Shown: positions 8,110 to 16,856, counted from the first letter of the stretch. The stretch: DNA of 64,000 bases from an uncultured Rhodospirillales bacterium (GCA_903835235.1 CAILMF010000029.1:23761-87760), one strand, 5' to 3'. The notes: generated from the sequence alone by a model not told the origin. Numbers and translations are program-made.

Positions 8110-9654
8110 ATGGACCACCGCGCCGCACTATTCCTGGATTTCGATAACGTCTTCACCGCGCTGATCGAACGCGACGTGGCGGCGGCGGCGGCCTTCGTGC
8201 AGGACCCGCTGCGCTGGATCACCTGGCTGGAGACGCTGGGCGGCGAGCAACGCCAGCGGCGCATCCTGGTCCGGCGCTGCTACCTGAACCCCATCGCCAA
8301 GGTGCTGGTGCCCGGGGAGGACCGGCCGCGCTACTTCAGCAGCTTCCGCAACGCCTTCGTGCGCGCCGGCTTCCAGATGGTGGACTGCCCGCCGCTGACC
8401 CAGGGCGGCAAGACCAGCGCCGACATGGTGATGGTGATGGATATCCTGGACACGCTGGCGCATCCGACGGGGTTCGAGGACTTCATCATCCTGTCGTCGG
8501 ATGCCGATTTCACGCCCGTGCTGCTGCGGCTGCGCGCGCATGACCGGCGCGGCATCGTCATTGCCACCGGCAGCGCGGCGGATGCCTACCGGGCCGCGGC
8601 GGATACGGTGATCCGCTACGATGAGTTCGCCGGTGGCGCACTGGGGCTGGCCCGGGTGGCCGAGCGTGCGCCAGAGCGTGCGACCGAACGGGTGCCGGAG
8701 CGCGCGGCCGAGCGGGGGCCGGATCGGGCGGCGCTGCGCAGCGCGATTGTGGCGGAGGTGCAGGCGCTGGTGGCCGGCGCGGCCGAGCCGCTGGCCCAGG
8801 CCTGGGTGGCGCAGCAGGTCATCAAGCGGCTGGGACGAGAGGTGGTGGACAGCGACTGGGCCGGCGCCGGCGGCTTCCGCACGCTGCTGGAACAGGCGGC
8901 GCTGCCGGGCCTGGCGCTGGACCGCACGCCGCCGGGCTGGCTGCTGGACCCCGCGCGGCACCAGCCGCCCCAGGCGGCGCCGGCGCCGGACCCGCATCTG
9001 GTGCGCATGGCCGGGCTGGTGCGGCGGCTGCTGGGGGTGCTGGGCAATATCCCCATGCTGGGGCCGGACCGGCTGGACTTCCTGCTGGAACAACTGGCGG
9101 CGCATCTGCCGGTGGCGGATGCCTCGGCGCAGGAGATCCGCAACGGCATCAGCGAAGCCGCGCGGACGGCAGGGCTGGAGGTTTCGCCGGGCGCGGTGAA
9201 TGCGGTAATGCACCGGATCGGGCTGGCCGGTTTCGACTGGCAGGCGCCGCCGGAGCCGGGGACGACCTGGCGGCTGCGCCAGGCGCTGCTGGACAATATC
9301 CACCAGCAGATGCAGCAGCAGCGCCTGGAGCTGGCCGCCGAGGATGCCGCGCTGCTGGCCGAATGGGTCGGGCTGGCGACGCCGGCCGCGGAGGGGTTCG
9401 CGCCGCCGGACGAAGCGATGCTGGCGGAAACGCCCCCGGACGAAACGCCTCCGGACGAAACGCCCCCGGGGGCAGCCCCCAAGGTGGCAGCCCCCCAGGT
9501 GGCAGCCCCTGCGGAGGTGCCGGCGGTGGATCAGGCAGTGGCTGCCTTGGCCGCGCCCCTGGGGGCGGATCGGCCGGGCGAGGCGCCGCCTGGCTTTGCC
9601 GCACCGGACCCCGAGGCGCCGCCCGAGCCCTGGCCGCCGCCGCCGGTGGCCTGA
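8110..9654 (+). CDS. NYN-domain protein with LOTUS-like C-terminal region
   Basis: Likely RNA-binding or RNA-cleaving protein. The N-terminus has the NYN (PIN-like nuclease) pattern: LFLDFDN, then TSADMVMVMD, then LSSDADFTPVLLRLR, which supply the usual acidic metal site (about residues 10, 105 and 135). Two later segments (about 215-275 and 300-380, the latter with LLEQLAAHLPVADASA) resemble OST-HTH/LOTUS domains. An Arg/Glu-rich linker (about 180-210) and a Pro-rich tail with a thrice-repeated ETPPD-type unit follow. 514 residues. The NYN call is firm; the LOTUS call is inferred from domain arrangement. Confidence 0.75.
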   Translation: MDHRAALFLDFDNVFTALIERDVAAAAAFVQDPLRWITWLETLGGEQRQRRILVRRCYLNPIAKVLVPGEDRPRYFSSFRNAFVRAGFQMVDCPPLTQGGKTSADMVMVMDILDTLAHPTGFEDFIILSSDADFTPVLLRLRAHDRRGIVIATGSAADAYRAAADTVIRYDEFAGGALGLARVAERAPERATERVPERAAERGPDRAALRSAIVAEVQALVAGAAEPLAQAWVAQQVIKRLGREVVDSDWAGAGGFRTLLEQAALPGLALDRTPPGWLLDPARHQPPQAAPAPDPHLVRMAGLVRRLLGVLGNIPMLGPDRLDFLLEQLAAHLPVADASAQEIRNGISEAARTAGLEVSPGAVNAVMHRIGLAGFDWQAPPEPGTTWRLRQALLDNIHQQMQQQRLELAAEDAALLAEWVGLATPAAEGFAPPDEAMLAETPPDETPPDETPPGAAPKVAAPQVAAPAEVPAVDQAVAALAAPLGADRPGEAPPGFAAPDPEAPPEPWPPPPVA

Positions 9655-9719
9655 GCCGGGGCTTGTTGCCGGCCCCGCCGGCGCGGCAGGATGGCGACAG
9701 GAAACGCCGGGACACAACA

Positions 9720-10673
9720 ATGACCGCCACGCGCCGCAGCCTGCTTGCCTCGCCCTTCTTGCTGCTGGCCGACAGGGCCGCCGCCCAGGGGGGCTTTCCC
9801 AGCCGTCCCGTGCGGATCGTGGTACCCTATACCACCGGGGGTGTCTCGGACATCACCGCGCGGCTGATCGCCGAGCCGCTGGCCGCCGCGTGGGGCCAGC
9901 CGGTGACGGTGGAGAACCGCGCGGGGGCGGATGGCATCGTCGGCACCGAGGTGGTGGCGCGGGCAACCGATGGGCACACGCTGGGGCTGGTTTCGGTCGG
10001 CCATCCGGTGAACCAGGCCTATTACAAGCTGCCCTACGACACGATGCGGGACTTTTCCTTCATCACCCAGTGCACGGCGACGCCGCTGTGCCTGTGCGCC
10101 GCGCCGGGCTTTGCCGCCAATACGCCGATGGAGCTGGTGGCGCATGCCCGCGCGCATCCGGGCGTGACCTTCGCCGGCACCGGCGGCGTGGTGCGGCTGG
10201 CGCCGGTGCTGTTCGCCCAGCGGGCCGGGCTGGAGCTGACCTATGTGCCGTATCGCGGCAGCACCCAGGCGCATCCGGACCTGATGAGCGGGCGCGTCGA
10301 CATCATGTTCGACACGGTGCCGGCGGTGCTGCCGCATATCCAGTCCGGCAAGCTGAAGGCGCTGGCCACCACGGGCGCGCGCCGGGCGCCGCAACTGCCG
10401 GATGTGCCGACGGTGGCGGAGGCGGGGATGCCGGGCTTCGAGGCGACGACCTGGGGCATGGTGATTGCGCCGGCGGGGTTGCCGGAGGCGCTGCTGGCCA
10501 GGTTGGCGGCGGATTGCACCGCGGCGCTGCGCCAGCCGACGGTGGTGGAGCGGCATCGGGCGTTGGGTGCCGAGGTGGTGACCAGCGACCCCGTGGCGAT
10601 GCGCCGGATGGTGCAGGCTGAGCTGGACAAGTGGGGCGAGGCCGCGCGCAAGGCGGGCATTACGCCGCAGTAG
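9720..10673 (+). CDS. Bug/TctC-family tripartite tricarboxylate-type binding protein
   Basis: Periplasmic substrate-binding protein of the Bug family, usually binding carboxylates. The ATG at 9720 gives 317 residues with a short export signal (MTATRRSLLASPFLLLA, cleavage after AAAQ). Hallmarks: FPSRPVRIVVPYTTGG at the first strand, VTVENRAGADGIVGTE, and VPTVAEAGMPGFEATTWG near the C-terminus. No TctA/TctB membrane partners are adjacent, as is common for solitary Bug proteins. The ligand is unknown. Confidence 0.92.
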   Translation: MTATRRSLLASPFLLLADRAAAQGGFPSRPVRIVVPYTTGGVSDITARLIAEPLAAAWGQPVTVENRAGADGIVGTEVVARATDGHTLGLVSVGHPVNQAYYKLPYDTMRDFSFITQCTATPLCLCAAPGFAANTPMELVAHARAHPGVTFAGTGGVVRLAPVLFAQRAGLELTYVPYRGSTQAHPDLMSGRVDIMFDTVPAVLPHIQSGKLKALATTGARRAPQLPDVPTVAEAGMPGFEATTWGMVIAPAGLPEALLARLAADCTAALRQPTVVERHRALGAEVVTSDPVAMRRMVQAELDKWGEAARKAGITPQ

Positions 10674-10676
10674 CAG

Positions 10677-10850
10677 CGAGCGGGGCGCCGCCCCTCTCGC
10701 GCTCTCCCCGCCAAAGGCCGGGGGCCTTTGGAAACTATGAGTTCAAAACCCGGGGTCCAGGGGCCTTTCGGCCCTTGGCCGGGGAGTTTGAGGGGGCGGA
10801 GCCCCCTCAAGGAACGGGTTTGTGTTTGAGGGGGCGGAACCCCCTCAAGG
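10677..10850 (+). repeat. multi-hairpin cassette, copy 1
   Basis: It starts just after the Bug stop codon with GCGAGCGGGGCGCCGCCCC, then carries inverted repeats built on CCAAAGGCC/GGCCTTTGG and GGGGCCTTTCGGCCCTTGG, then TTGAGGGGGC/GCCCCCTCAA. The same order is found at 13479-13647 with few substitutions. Confidence 0.85.
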
Positions 10851-10963
10851 AAAGGGCTTGAGTTTGAGGGGGCAGAGCCCCCTCAAGGAACGGACTTGAG
10901 TTTGAGGGGGCAGAGCCCCCTCAAGTAACGGGCTTTGAGTTTGAGGGGGCGGAGCCCTCTCAA
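10788..10963 (+). repeat. five tandem 38-39-bp hairpin units
   Basis: Perfect or near-perfect palindromes TTGAGGGGGC/GCCCCCTCAA begin at 10788, 10826, 10864, 10902 and 10941. Spacers between them are variants of GGAACGGGCTTGAG. Regular spacing and near identity show recent tandem amplification of one hairpin. Confidence 0.9.
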
Positions 10964-10970
10964 GGCCGCG

Positions 10971-11348
10971 TCAGACCTTTTCCACGTCCCCGCCGGCGGC
11001 GAGCCAATCCTTGAAGCCGCCGAGGTTGCGGACGTCGGTGTAGCCGAGCTCCTTCAGCACCTTGCCGGCCAGCGCGGCGCGGCCGCCGGAGGCGCAATAG
11101 GTGATGACGGTCTTGCCGGCGGCCAGCGAGGGGTCGCGGGCGCCTTCGGGGTCGACGCGGAATTCAAGCAGGCCGCGGGGAATGGCCAGGGCGCCCGGCA
11201 CCTTGCCGGAGGCGGTGAGCTCGGGCGGCTCGCGCAGGTCGATGAAGACGGCGTTGCCGGCGGCGTGCAGCGCCTTCGCCTCGGCGGCGGCGATGCGTGG
11301 CACCTCGGCCTCGGCGGCGGCCATCATCTGCTTGACGGTGGTGGGCAT
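10971..11348 (-). CDS. rhodanese-like single-domain sulfurtransferase
   Basis: Small sulfur-transfer protein: the catalytic cysteine would carry a persulfide. It has 125 residues, a complete single rhodanese fold: FIDLREPPE (about 35-43), PGALAIPRG, and the active-site loop YCASGGR with Cys85. The C-terminal strand carries GYTDVRNLGGFKDW, typical of this family. It is the last gene of a minus-strand group with the DNA glycosylase and MAPEG-like genes and ends against the hairpin array. Confidence 0.93.
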   Translation of the reverse strand: MPTTVKQMMAAAEAEVPRIAAAEAKALHAAGNAVFIDLREPPELTASGKVPGALAIPRGLLEFRVDPEGARDPSLAAGKTVITYCASGGRAALAGKVLKELGYTDVRNLGGFKDWLAAGGDVEKV

Positions 11349-11368
11349 GGCTTGGGTCTCCCTTTTGG

Positions 11369-11878
11369 TCAGGGCGGGGAGGCTAGCACGGGGTGCAGGG
11401 CCGCGCGCCAGAGGGCCAGCTTGGCCTCGGCGGCCATGCCGGCATGGGCGGGGCTGGTGCTGGGCAGGCGCAGCATCGGCAGGTCAAGGGTGACGAAGCG
11501 GCGGTACAGCGTGGCGGCGGTGGCGCCGTTGCAGGCCACCATGCGCAGCGTCGGGTGGGTGGCGGCGAAGCCCTGGATGTCGTTGGGGCGGATGCTGGCG
11601 CGGTCGATCGCCGCATCCAGGCTGCCGGGGCGATGGGCGGAATGGCAGACATCCCACAGCGCCACGCCGGCTTCGGCCAGGCGGGCGATGCGGGCGGGGT
11701 AGGGCAGCTCCGGCGTGGCGCCGACCAGCTGGCCCATGATCCACCAGAAGCGGTTGCGCGGCAGGCCGTAGTATTCCTGCCGGCGCAGCGATTCGGCGCC
11801 GGGCAGCGTGCCCAGCACCAGCACGCGCGGGCCGGGGCCGGAGACGGGGGGGAAGCCTTGGCTGGGCGGGGCGCTCAC
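11369..11878 (-). CDS. uracil-DNA glycosylase superfamily protein, hypoxanthine-DNA glycosylase type
   Basis: Base-excision repair enzyme, probably removing deaminated bases. The GTG at 11878 overlaps the upstream stop (GTGA) and gives 169 residues. Near the N-terminus it has GFPPV, LVLGTLPGAESL and YYGLPRNRFW, the pattern of the small UDG family that includes deoxyinosine-acting enzymes; STSPAHAG near residue 140 is the second active-site loop. The start is supported by translational coupling. The exact substrate (hypoxanthine versus uracil) is inferred from family resemblance only. Confidence 0.85.
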   Translation of the reverse strand: MSAPPSQGFPPVSGPGPRVLVLGTLPGAESLRRQEYYGLPRNRFWWIMGQLVGATPELPYPARIARLAEAGVALWDVCHSAHRPGSLDAAIDRASIRPNDIQGFAATHPTLRMVACNGATAATLYRRFVTLDLPMLRLPSTSPAHAGMAAEAKLALWRAALHPVLASPP

Positions 11879-12270
11879 ACCACCCCGGACGCGCGCAGCA
11901 GCAGGGTGATGCTGCCGATGATGACGACGGTGAAGGTGCCGATCATGCCGACCATGCGGAAGGCCATGCCGGCGCCCTCCAGCCCGAAGGGGTGGGACAG
12001 CCGGGCCACCACCAGCAGCGCGGCCAGGGCTTGCAGCGCCGGGGTGGGCAGCGCGGCGCCGGCTTCCGCCAGGCCGAGCAGCAGCAGGCAGAACGGCACG
12101 TACTCGCAAAAATTGGCGTGGCTGCGCATTCGCTTTTCCAGCAGCGGATTGCCGCCGGTGCCCAGCGAGACCTGGCCGGCGCGGCGCACCGCGATGACCC
12201 GGAAGGAGAGGACGACCAGCAGCAGACCGAGCAGGCCGGTGGCGAGGGTGGTGACGGGCAAGGCGGCCAT
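11875..12270 (-). CDS. MAPEG-family membrane protein
   Basis: Four-helix membrane protein related to glutathione-dependent MAPEG enzymes, in particular the bacterial YecN-like group. The ATG at 12270 gives 131 residues starting MAALPVTTLATGLLGL; an ATG at 12321 would add 17 Gly-rich residues and run into the divergent hemW start. The family pattern GGNPLLEKRMRSHANFCEYVPF marks the second helix and its glutathione-site region. The reaction is unknown. Confidence 0.85.
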   Translation of the reverse strand: MAALPVTTLATGLLGLLLVVLSFRVIAVRRAGQVSLGTGGNPLLEKRMRSHANFCEYVPFCLLLLGLAEAGAALPTPALQALAALLVVARLSHPFGLEGAGMAFRMVGMIGTFTVVIIGSITLLLRASGVV

Positions 12271-12310
12271 GGCGGATGCTCCCTGTACAGCGCCCGGGCC
12301 GCCGCCCCAT

Positions 12311-13471
12311 ATGGCCGGCATGGTCGAACCGCTTGCGCTCTACATCCACTGGCCGTTCTGTTTGAGCAAGTGCCCCTACTGCGACTTCAACAGCCATGTG
12401 CGGGAGCGGATCGACCAGGGGCGCTTCGCCGCGGCGCTGCTGGCGGAGTTGCGGTTTGAGGCCGAGCGGGTGGGGCGGCGGCCGCTGGCCAGCATCTTCT
12501 TCGGCGGTGGCACGCCCAGCCTGATGGCGCCGGAGACGGCGGCGGCGCTGATCGCCGAGGCTTTCGCGCTGTTCGACCCGCTGCCGGGCTGCGAGGTGAC
12601 GCTGGAGGCCAACCCGACCAGCGTGGAAGCTGCCAAGCTGCGGGAGTTTCGCGCGGCGGGGGTGAACCGGCTGTCGCTGGGGGTGCAGAGCCTGGACGCG
12701 GCGGCGCTGGCCTTCCTGGGGCGGCGACACAGCGCCGGGGAGGCGGTGGCGGCGCTGGAGACCGGGCGGGAGATTTTTCCGCGGCTGTCCTTCGACCTGA
12801 TCTATGCCCGGCCGGGGCAGGCGGAGGCCGCATGGCGGGCCGAGGTGCGGCAGGCGCTGACCTTGGCCGCGGACCATCTGAGCCTGTACCAATTGACCAT
12901 CGAGCCGGGGACGAAGTTCGCGACGGAGCATGCCCGGGGCGCCTTCGCGCTGCCCGGGGATGACGAGGCGGCGGCGCTGTATGCCGCGACGGTGGAGGAG
13001 GCGGCCGGGTTCGGCCTGGCGCCGTATGAGGTGAGCAACTACGCCCAGCCGGGGGCGGAGAGCCGGCACAACCTGGCGTATTGGCGGTATGGCGACTACC
13101 TCGGCATCGGGCCTGGGGCGCACCAAAGGCTGTTGCTGGGGGGCGAGATGCTGGCCTTCCGCCGGCATCGGGCGCCGGAGGAATGGGCGGGGCTGGTGGA
13201 GGCCCAGGGCCATGGCGTGACCGGCTGCGAGACCCTGACGCCGCAGGACCGCGCGCGCGAGGCGCTGCTGATGGGGCTGCGCCTGGCCGAGGGGGTGGAC
13301 CCCGCGCGGGTGGCGGTGCGGGCGGGCATGCCGATGGCGGCGGCGTTGGACGGCGAGATGGTGCGGGCCTGCGAAGAAGCGGGCTACCTGGAATGGCAGG
13401 GCGGCCGGCTGTGCGCGACCGCCGAGGGGCGGATGCGGCTGGATGCCATGCTGCCGCGGATATTGCGGTAG
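12311..13471 (+). CDS. hemW: radical SAM heme chaperone HemW
   Basis: Heme-binding radical SAM protein of the HemN family that is thought to deliver heme to respiratory enzymes. The sequence reads LYIHWPFCLSKCPYCDFNSH, containing the CxxxCxxC cluster motif, then FFGGGTPSLM and the SAM-site Gly-rich strand. At 386 residues it lacks the N-terminal extension of true coproporphyrinogen dehydrogenase HemN, which supports HemW. The start may be 12311 or the in-frame ATG at 12320. It is divergent from the MAPEG-like gene with almost no spacer. Confidence 0.93.
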   Translation: MAGMVEPLALYIHWPFCLSKCPYCDFNSHVRERIDQGRFAAALLAELRFEAERVGRRPLASIFFGGGTPSLMAPETAAALIAEAFALFDPLPGCEVTLEANPTSVEAAKLREFRAAGVNRLSLGVQSLDAAALAFLGRRHSAGEAVAALETGREIFPRLSFDLIYARPGQAEAAWRAEVRQALTLAADHLSLYQLTIEPGTKFATEHARGAFALPGDDEAAALYAATVEEAAGFGLAPYEVSNYAQPGAESRHNLAYWRYGDYLGIGPGAHQRLLLGGEMLAFRRHRAPEEWAGLVEAQGHGVTGCETLTPQDRAREALLMGLRLAEGVDPARVAVRAGMPMAAALDGEMVRACEEAGYLEWQGGRLCATAEGRMRLDAMLPRILR

Positions 13472-13781
13472 GTGGGTTGCGAGAGGGGCGCTGCCCCTCT
13501 CGCGCTCTCCCCGCCAAAGGCCGGGGGGCCTTTGGAAACCATATGTTTAAAACCTGGGGTCCAGGGGCCTTTCGGCCCTTGGCCGGGGAGTTTGAGGGGG
13601 CGGAGCCCCCTCAAGGAAAGGGCTGGTGTTTGAGGCGGCGGAGCCCCCGGTGCCGGCAACACGGGGCGGCACCACACGGGGTTGCGCTGGCCCGGCGCGG
13701 GCGAATCGCCCTTGCGCCGGGTGGGCGCGCGGTTCAAACAAACGGCACGCCCCCCGCCGCTTTTTGGAAGCAAGAACTGCG
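13472..13781. other. 310-bp intergenic region with hairpin cassette
   Basis: The first 175 bases are the second copy of the multi-hairpin cassette. The remainder (13648-13781) is GC-rich, shows no gene, and leads to the TauE/SafE start at 13782, preceded by GGAAGCAAGAACTGCG. Confidence 0.75.
13479..13647 (+). repeat. multi-hairpin cassette, copy 2
   Basis: Serial inverted repeats: GCGAGAGGGGC/GCCCCTCTCGC (13479-13503, perfect 11 bp), CCAAAGGCC/GGCCTTTGG, CCAGGGGCC/GGCCCTTGG and TTGAGGGGGC/GCCCCCTCAA. It is in the same orientation as copy 1 and again starts a few bases after a plus-strand stop codon. Confidence 0.88.
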
Positions 13782-14690
13782 ATGCAGGTCTACCTGCCCA
13801 TCGCCGGGATTTCCGTTGATGCCATGCTGCTGGTCGGCATCGGCTTTGCCGTCGGCTGGCTGTCCGGCCTGTTCGGCGTGGGCGGCGGCTTCCTGCTGAC
13901 CCCGGCGCTGATCCTGATCGGCATTCCCGCCCCGGTGGCCGTGGCTTCCGGCGCCAACCAGACGCTGGGCGCCTCGGTTTCCGGCCTGATGGCGCAGTGG
14001 CGGCGCGGCAATGTGGACGCCAAGATGGGCGGCGTGCTGACCGCGGGCGGCTTCGTCGGATCGCTGGTGGGCGTGCAATTATTCGCGCTGTTGCAACGGA
14101 TCGGCCAGGTCGACCTGGCGGTTTCGGTCTTCTACGTGGTGGTGCTGGGCACGGTCGGCGTGCTGATGGTGATGGAGAGCGTGCGCGCGATCCTCCGCCG
14201 GCGGGGCGCGGTGCGGCGGCGGCTGCACGAGCATTTCTGGATGCACGGCCTGCCGCTGAAGATGCGGTTCCGCAAGTCCCGCCTGTACATCAGCGTGATT
14301 CCGCCGGCGTTGTGCGGCTTCTTCATCGGCGTGCTGTCCGCGGTCATGGGCGTGGGCGGTGGCTTCATGCTGGTGCCGGTGATGATCTACCTGCTGGGCA
14401 TGCCGACCGCCGTGGTGATCGGCACGTCGCTGTTCCAGGTGGTGTTCGTCACCGCCAATGTGACGCTGTTGCAGGCGGTGCAGGTGGGCAGCGTGGACGT
14501 GGTACTGACGCTACTGCTGCTGCTGGGCGGCGTGATCGGCGCGCAGTTCGGTGCCAAGATGGGCACCAAGCTGCGCGGCGAGGAAACCCGCGCGCTGCTG
14601 GGCGCCCTGGTGCTGGCGGTGGCGCTGAGCCTGCTGTGGGGCCTGGTGAAAAAGCCCGACGCCCTGTTCTCGATTGGCCCGGCGCTGTGA
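13782..14690 (+). CDS. TauE/SafE-family sulfite/anion exporter
   Basis: Membrane permease of the TauE/SafE (DUF81) family. The ATG at 13782 gives 302 residues; the open frame further upstream runs through the repeat cassette and is not coding. Two homologous halves each have the glycine-rich signature: GWLSGLFGVGGGFLLTP in the first and FFIGVLSAVMGVGGGFML in the second. It overlaps the next gene by GTGA and forms an operon with the TIGR02186-type protein and a universal stress protein. The substrate is presumably sulfite or another small sulfur anion, not shown here. Confidence 0.92.
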   Translation: MQVYLPIAGISVDAMLLVGIGFAVGWLSGLFGVGGGFLLTPALILIGIPAPVAVASGANQTLGASVSGLMAQWRRGNVDAKMGGVLTAGGFVGSLVGVQLFALLQRIGQVDLAVSVFYVVVLGTVGVLMVMESVRAILRRRGAVRRRLHEHFWMHGLPLKMRFRKSRLYISVIPPALCGFFIGVLSAVMGVGGGFMLVPVMIYLLGMPTAVVIGTSLFQVVFVTANVTLLQAVQVGSVDVVLTLLLLLGGVIGAQFGAKMGTKLRGEETRALLGALVLAVALSLLWGLVKKPDALFSIGPAL

Positions 14691-15427
14691 GGGGAGTGGT
14701 CGCGCTGCTGCTCGCCCTGCTGCTGGCCGCCCCGGCCTGGGCGCAGGACCAGCCGCTGGTGGCGGCGCTGTCCACCCAGGAGGTCCGCATCAGCACCGCC
14801 TTCACCGGCGAGGCGATCATGGTCTTCGGCAGCACGGACCAGCCGATCGGCCCCGGCGGCGACGAGATCCTGGTGGTGGCGCGCGGGCCGACCAGGCCGC
14901 TGGTGGTGCGGCGCAAGATCAAGGCGCTGCTGTTCTGGGTCAACGGGCCCTCGGCCCGGTTCAACGAGGTGCCCGGCTTCTACGCCATCGCCGGCACGCG
15001 CCCGGCCTGGCAGCTGCTGCCGGAGGCGCTGCGGCAGGAGAATGGCCTGGGCCTGGACGCGCTGCCGCTGACCTCCACCGGCAGCCGGTCGCCGGCCTTC
15101 CGCGCCGCGCTGCTGGAGCTGGAGAAGGCCAGCGGGCTGTGGCTGGAGGATGCCGCGCCGGTGGAAATCCGCGGCGGCCGGCTGTTCAACATTGCCGTGC
15201 CGCTGCCGGCCACCGTGCCCACCGGGGACTACAAGGTGGAGGTGCTGCTGGTGCGGTCCCGCCGGATTGCGGCGCGGGAGGAGATGAGCTTCCGGGTGGA
15301 ACGCGTGGGCACCGCCGACCGCATCGCCGATGTCGCGGAGGACCACGCTTTCTTCTACGGTCTGGTTTGCATCCTGCTGGCCGCCCTGGCGGGCTGGCTG
15401 GGCAGCGTGCTGTTTCGGAGGGACTGA
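14687..15427 (+). CDS. TIGR02186-type exported membrane-anchored protein
   Basis: Conserved alphaproteobacterial protein of unknown function that regularly accompanies TauE/SafE genes. The GTG at 14687 (GTGA overlap) gives 246 residues: signal peptide MRGVVALLLALLLAAPAWAQ, an extracytoplasmic beta-rich region containing FTGEAIMVFGSTDQP and RKIKALLFWVNGPS, and a C-terminal membrane helix (about 220-240) before a basic end. The topology implies a periplasmic domain anchored at the C-terminus. Partnership with the exporter is inferred from the tight overlap. Confidence 0.85.
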   Translation: MRGVVALLLALLLAAPAWAQDQPLVAALSTQEVRISTAFTGEAIMVFGSTDQPIGPGGDEILVVARGPTRPLVVRRKIKALLFWVNGPSARFNEVPGFYAIAGTRPAWQLLPEALRQENGLGLDALPLTSTGSRSPAFRAALLELEKASGLWLEDAAPVEIRGGRLFNIAVPLPATVPTGDYKVEVLLVRSRRIAAREEMSFRVERVGTADRIADVAEDHAFFYGLVCILLAALAGWLGSVLFRRD

Positions 15428-15927
15428 TGCCCGATTCCGAGGAAAAGGCTGCCGCACCAGGCAAGCGGGACCGCGTGTTCCTGGTGGTGGTGGATGACAG
15501 CGCGGAACGCGAGATCTCGCTGCGCTATGCCGCGCTGCGCGCCCGCAAGGGCGGCGGCCGGGTGGCGCTGCTGCGGGTGATAGAGCCGCAGGGCCAGGTG
15601 GAATGGGCCGGGGTGGGCGCCATGATGGCCGAGGAAGCGCGCGAGGAGGCGGAGAAGCTGCTCTCTGGCCTGGCGACCCGGGTGCAGGAGATCACCGGCG
15701 GGTTGCCCATTCTGCTGATCCGCGAGGGCGACCCGCGCGACCAGCTGCTGGCGCTGGTCGAGGAAGACCCGCGCATTTCCATCCTGGTGCTGGCCGCGGC
15801 GGCGGGCGGCGGCGGGCCGGGGCCGCTGATCTCCGCGTTGACCGGGCGCTATGCGCACCGGCTGCGGGTGCCGATGACGATTGTGCCTGCCGGGCTGGAT
15901 GAGCGGGAGCTGGACCGGGTGACCTGA
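15427..15927 (+). CDS. universal stress protein (UspA family)
   Basis: Cytoplasmic nucleotide-binding stress protein of 166 residues. It begins with a short charged tail, then the first strand FLVVVDDSAE with the conserved Asp, and ends in a G-rich segment (GGGGPGPLISALTGRYAHRL) followed by VPMTIVPAG, the usual C-terminal strand. The ATG overlaps the previous stop (TGATG). It is the last gene of the TauE operon. Confidence 0.9.
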   Translation: MPDSEEKAAAPGKRDRVFLVVVDDSAEREISLRYAALRARKGGGRVALLRVIEPQGQVEWAGVGAMMAEEAREEAEKLLSGLATRVQEITGGLPILLIREGDPRDQLLALVEEDPRISILVLAAAAGGGGPGPLISALTGRYAHRLRVPMTIVPAGLDERELDRVT

Positions 15928-15989
15928 GGGGCTGGACGCCAGCCCGCCGCCGGGTGCAGGCTTCCCTTAACAACGGGAGGATTGTTCCA

Positions 15990-16856
15990 ATGGCCACGCT
16001 TGCCCCCAGCCCGATCCATGTCCGCCCCTTTGACGCGCCGCTGGGCGCGGATATCGAAGGGGTCGACCTTCAGCGGCTCGACGATGCCGGCTTTGCCGCG
16101 ATCAAGCAGGCCTGGTTGGCCCGCAAGGTGCTGCGGCTGCGCGGGCAGGATATCGACGACGACGCGCTGGCCGATTTCTCCCGCCGCTTCGGCAACCTCG
16201 ACCGTTCGCCGATCAGCACCACCGGCAAGCTGTACCAGCCGACCCGGCCGGAAGTGCTGGTGATCTCCAACATCATCGTGGATGGTGTGGCCATCGGTGG
16301 CCTCGGCAATGGCGAGAGCATCTGGCACACCGACATGAGCTACAATCCGGTGCCGCCGGATGCCTCCGTGCTCTATGGCATCGAGGTGCCGGAGGGCCAT
16401 GGCGACACCTGGTTCTGCGACATGGAGGCGGCGCTGGCGGCGCTGCCCGAGGCGCTGCGCCAGCGCATTGCCACGCTGAGCTGCCTGCACGACAGCACCC
16501 GCAACAGCGCCGGGGAGCTGCGCGCCGGCTTCAAGGAGAGCTACGCGCCGGAGGACCAGCCTGGCGCGGTGCATCCGCTGATCCGGACGCATCCGGAGAC
16601 CGGGCGGAAGTCGCTGTTCCTGGGGCGGCGGCGCAACGCGCATGTCGTCGGCCTGCCGCTGGCGGAAAGCCAGGCGCTGCTGGACGAGCTGTGGAGCTAT
16701 GCCGGGCGGCCGGAGTTCACCTGGGTGCAGAAGTGGCGGCAGGGCGACGTGGTGATCTGGGATAATCGCTGCGTCATGCATCGGCGCGACGAGTTCGACC
16801 AGGGGCTGCGCCGGCTGATGCACCGCACGCAGATCCAGGGCAGCAAGCCCTTCTGA
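15990..16856 (+). CDS. TauD/TfdA-family Fe(II)/2-oxoglutarate dioxygenase
   Basis: Non-heme iron dioxygenase, probably oxidising a small acid. I chose the ATG at 15990 because CGGGAGG lies nine bases upstream; the ATG at 15954 adds twelve residues before it. In 288 residues the iron triad is visible: His113 and Asp115 in IWHTDMSY, and His264 in DNRCVMHRR; the Arg-rich stretch near the C-terminus would bind 2-oxoglutarate. The stop overlaps the start of the next Bug protein, suggesting a shared substrate route, but the substrate is unknown. Confidence 0.9.
   Translation: MATLAPSPIHVRPFDAPLGADIEGVDLQRLDDAGFAAIKQAWLARKVLRLRGQDIDDDALADFSRRFGNLDRSPISTTGKLYQPTRPEVLVISNIIVDGVAIGGLGNGESIWHTDMSYNPVPPDASVLYGIEVPEGHGDTWFCDMEAALAALPEALRQRIATLSCLHDSTRNSAGELRAGFKESYAPEDQPGAVHPLIRTHPETGRKSLFLGRRRNAHVVGLPLAESQALLDELWSYAGRPEFTWVQKWRQGDVVIWDNRCVMHRRDEFDQGLRRLMHRTQIQGSKPF

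Larger units (their letters stand above)
10674..10970. other. convergent intergenic region made of serial hairpins
   Basis: It lies between the Bug gene (plus) and the rhodanese gene (minus). The first half (10677-10810) is a copy of the cassette found again at 13479-13647; the second half is a five-unit array of 38-39-bp hairpin repeats. No gene is seen. Confidence 0.85.

Noticed and set aside
10788..10963. Possible CRISPR array
   Set aside because: The intervening segments are nearly identical to each other and the units are self-palindromic; no cas gene is near.
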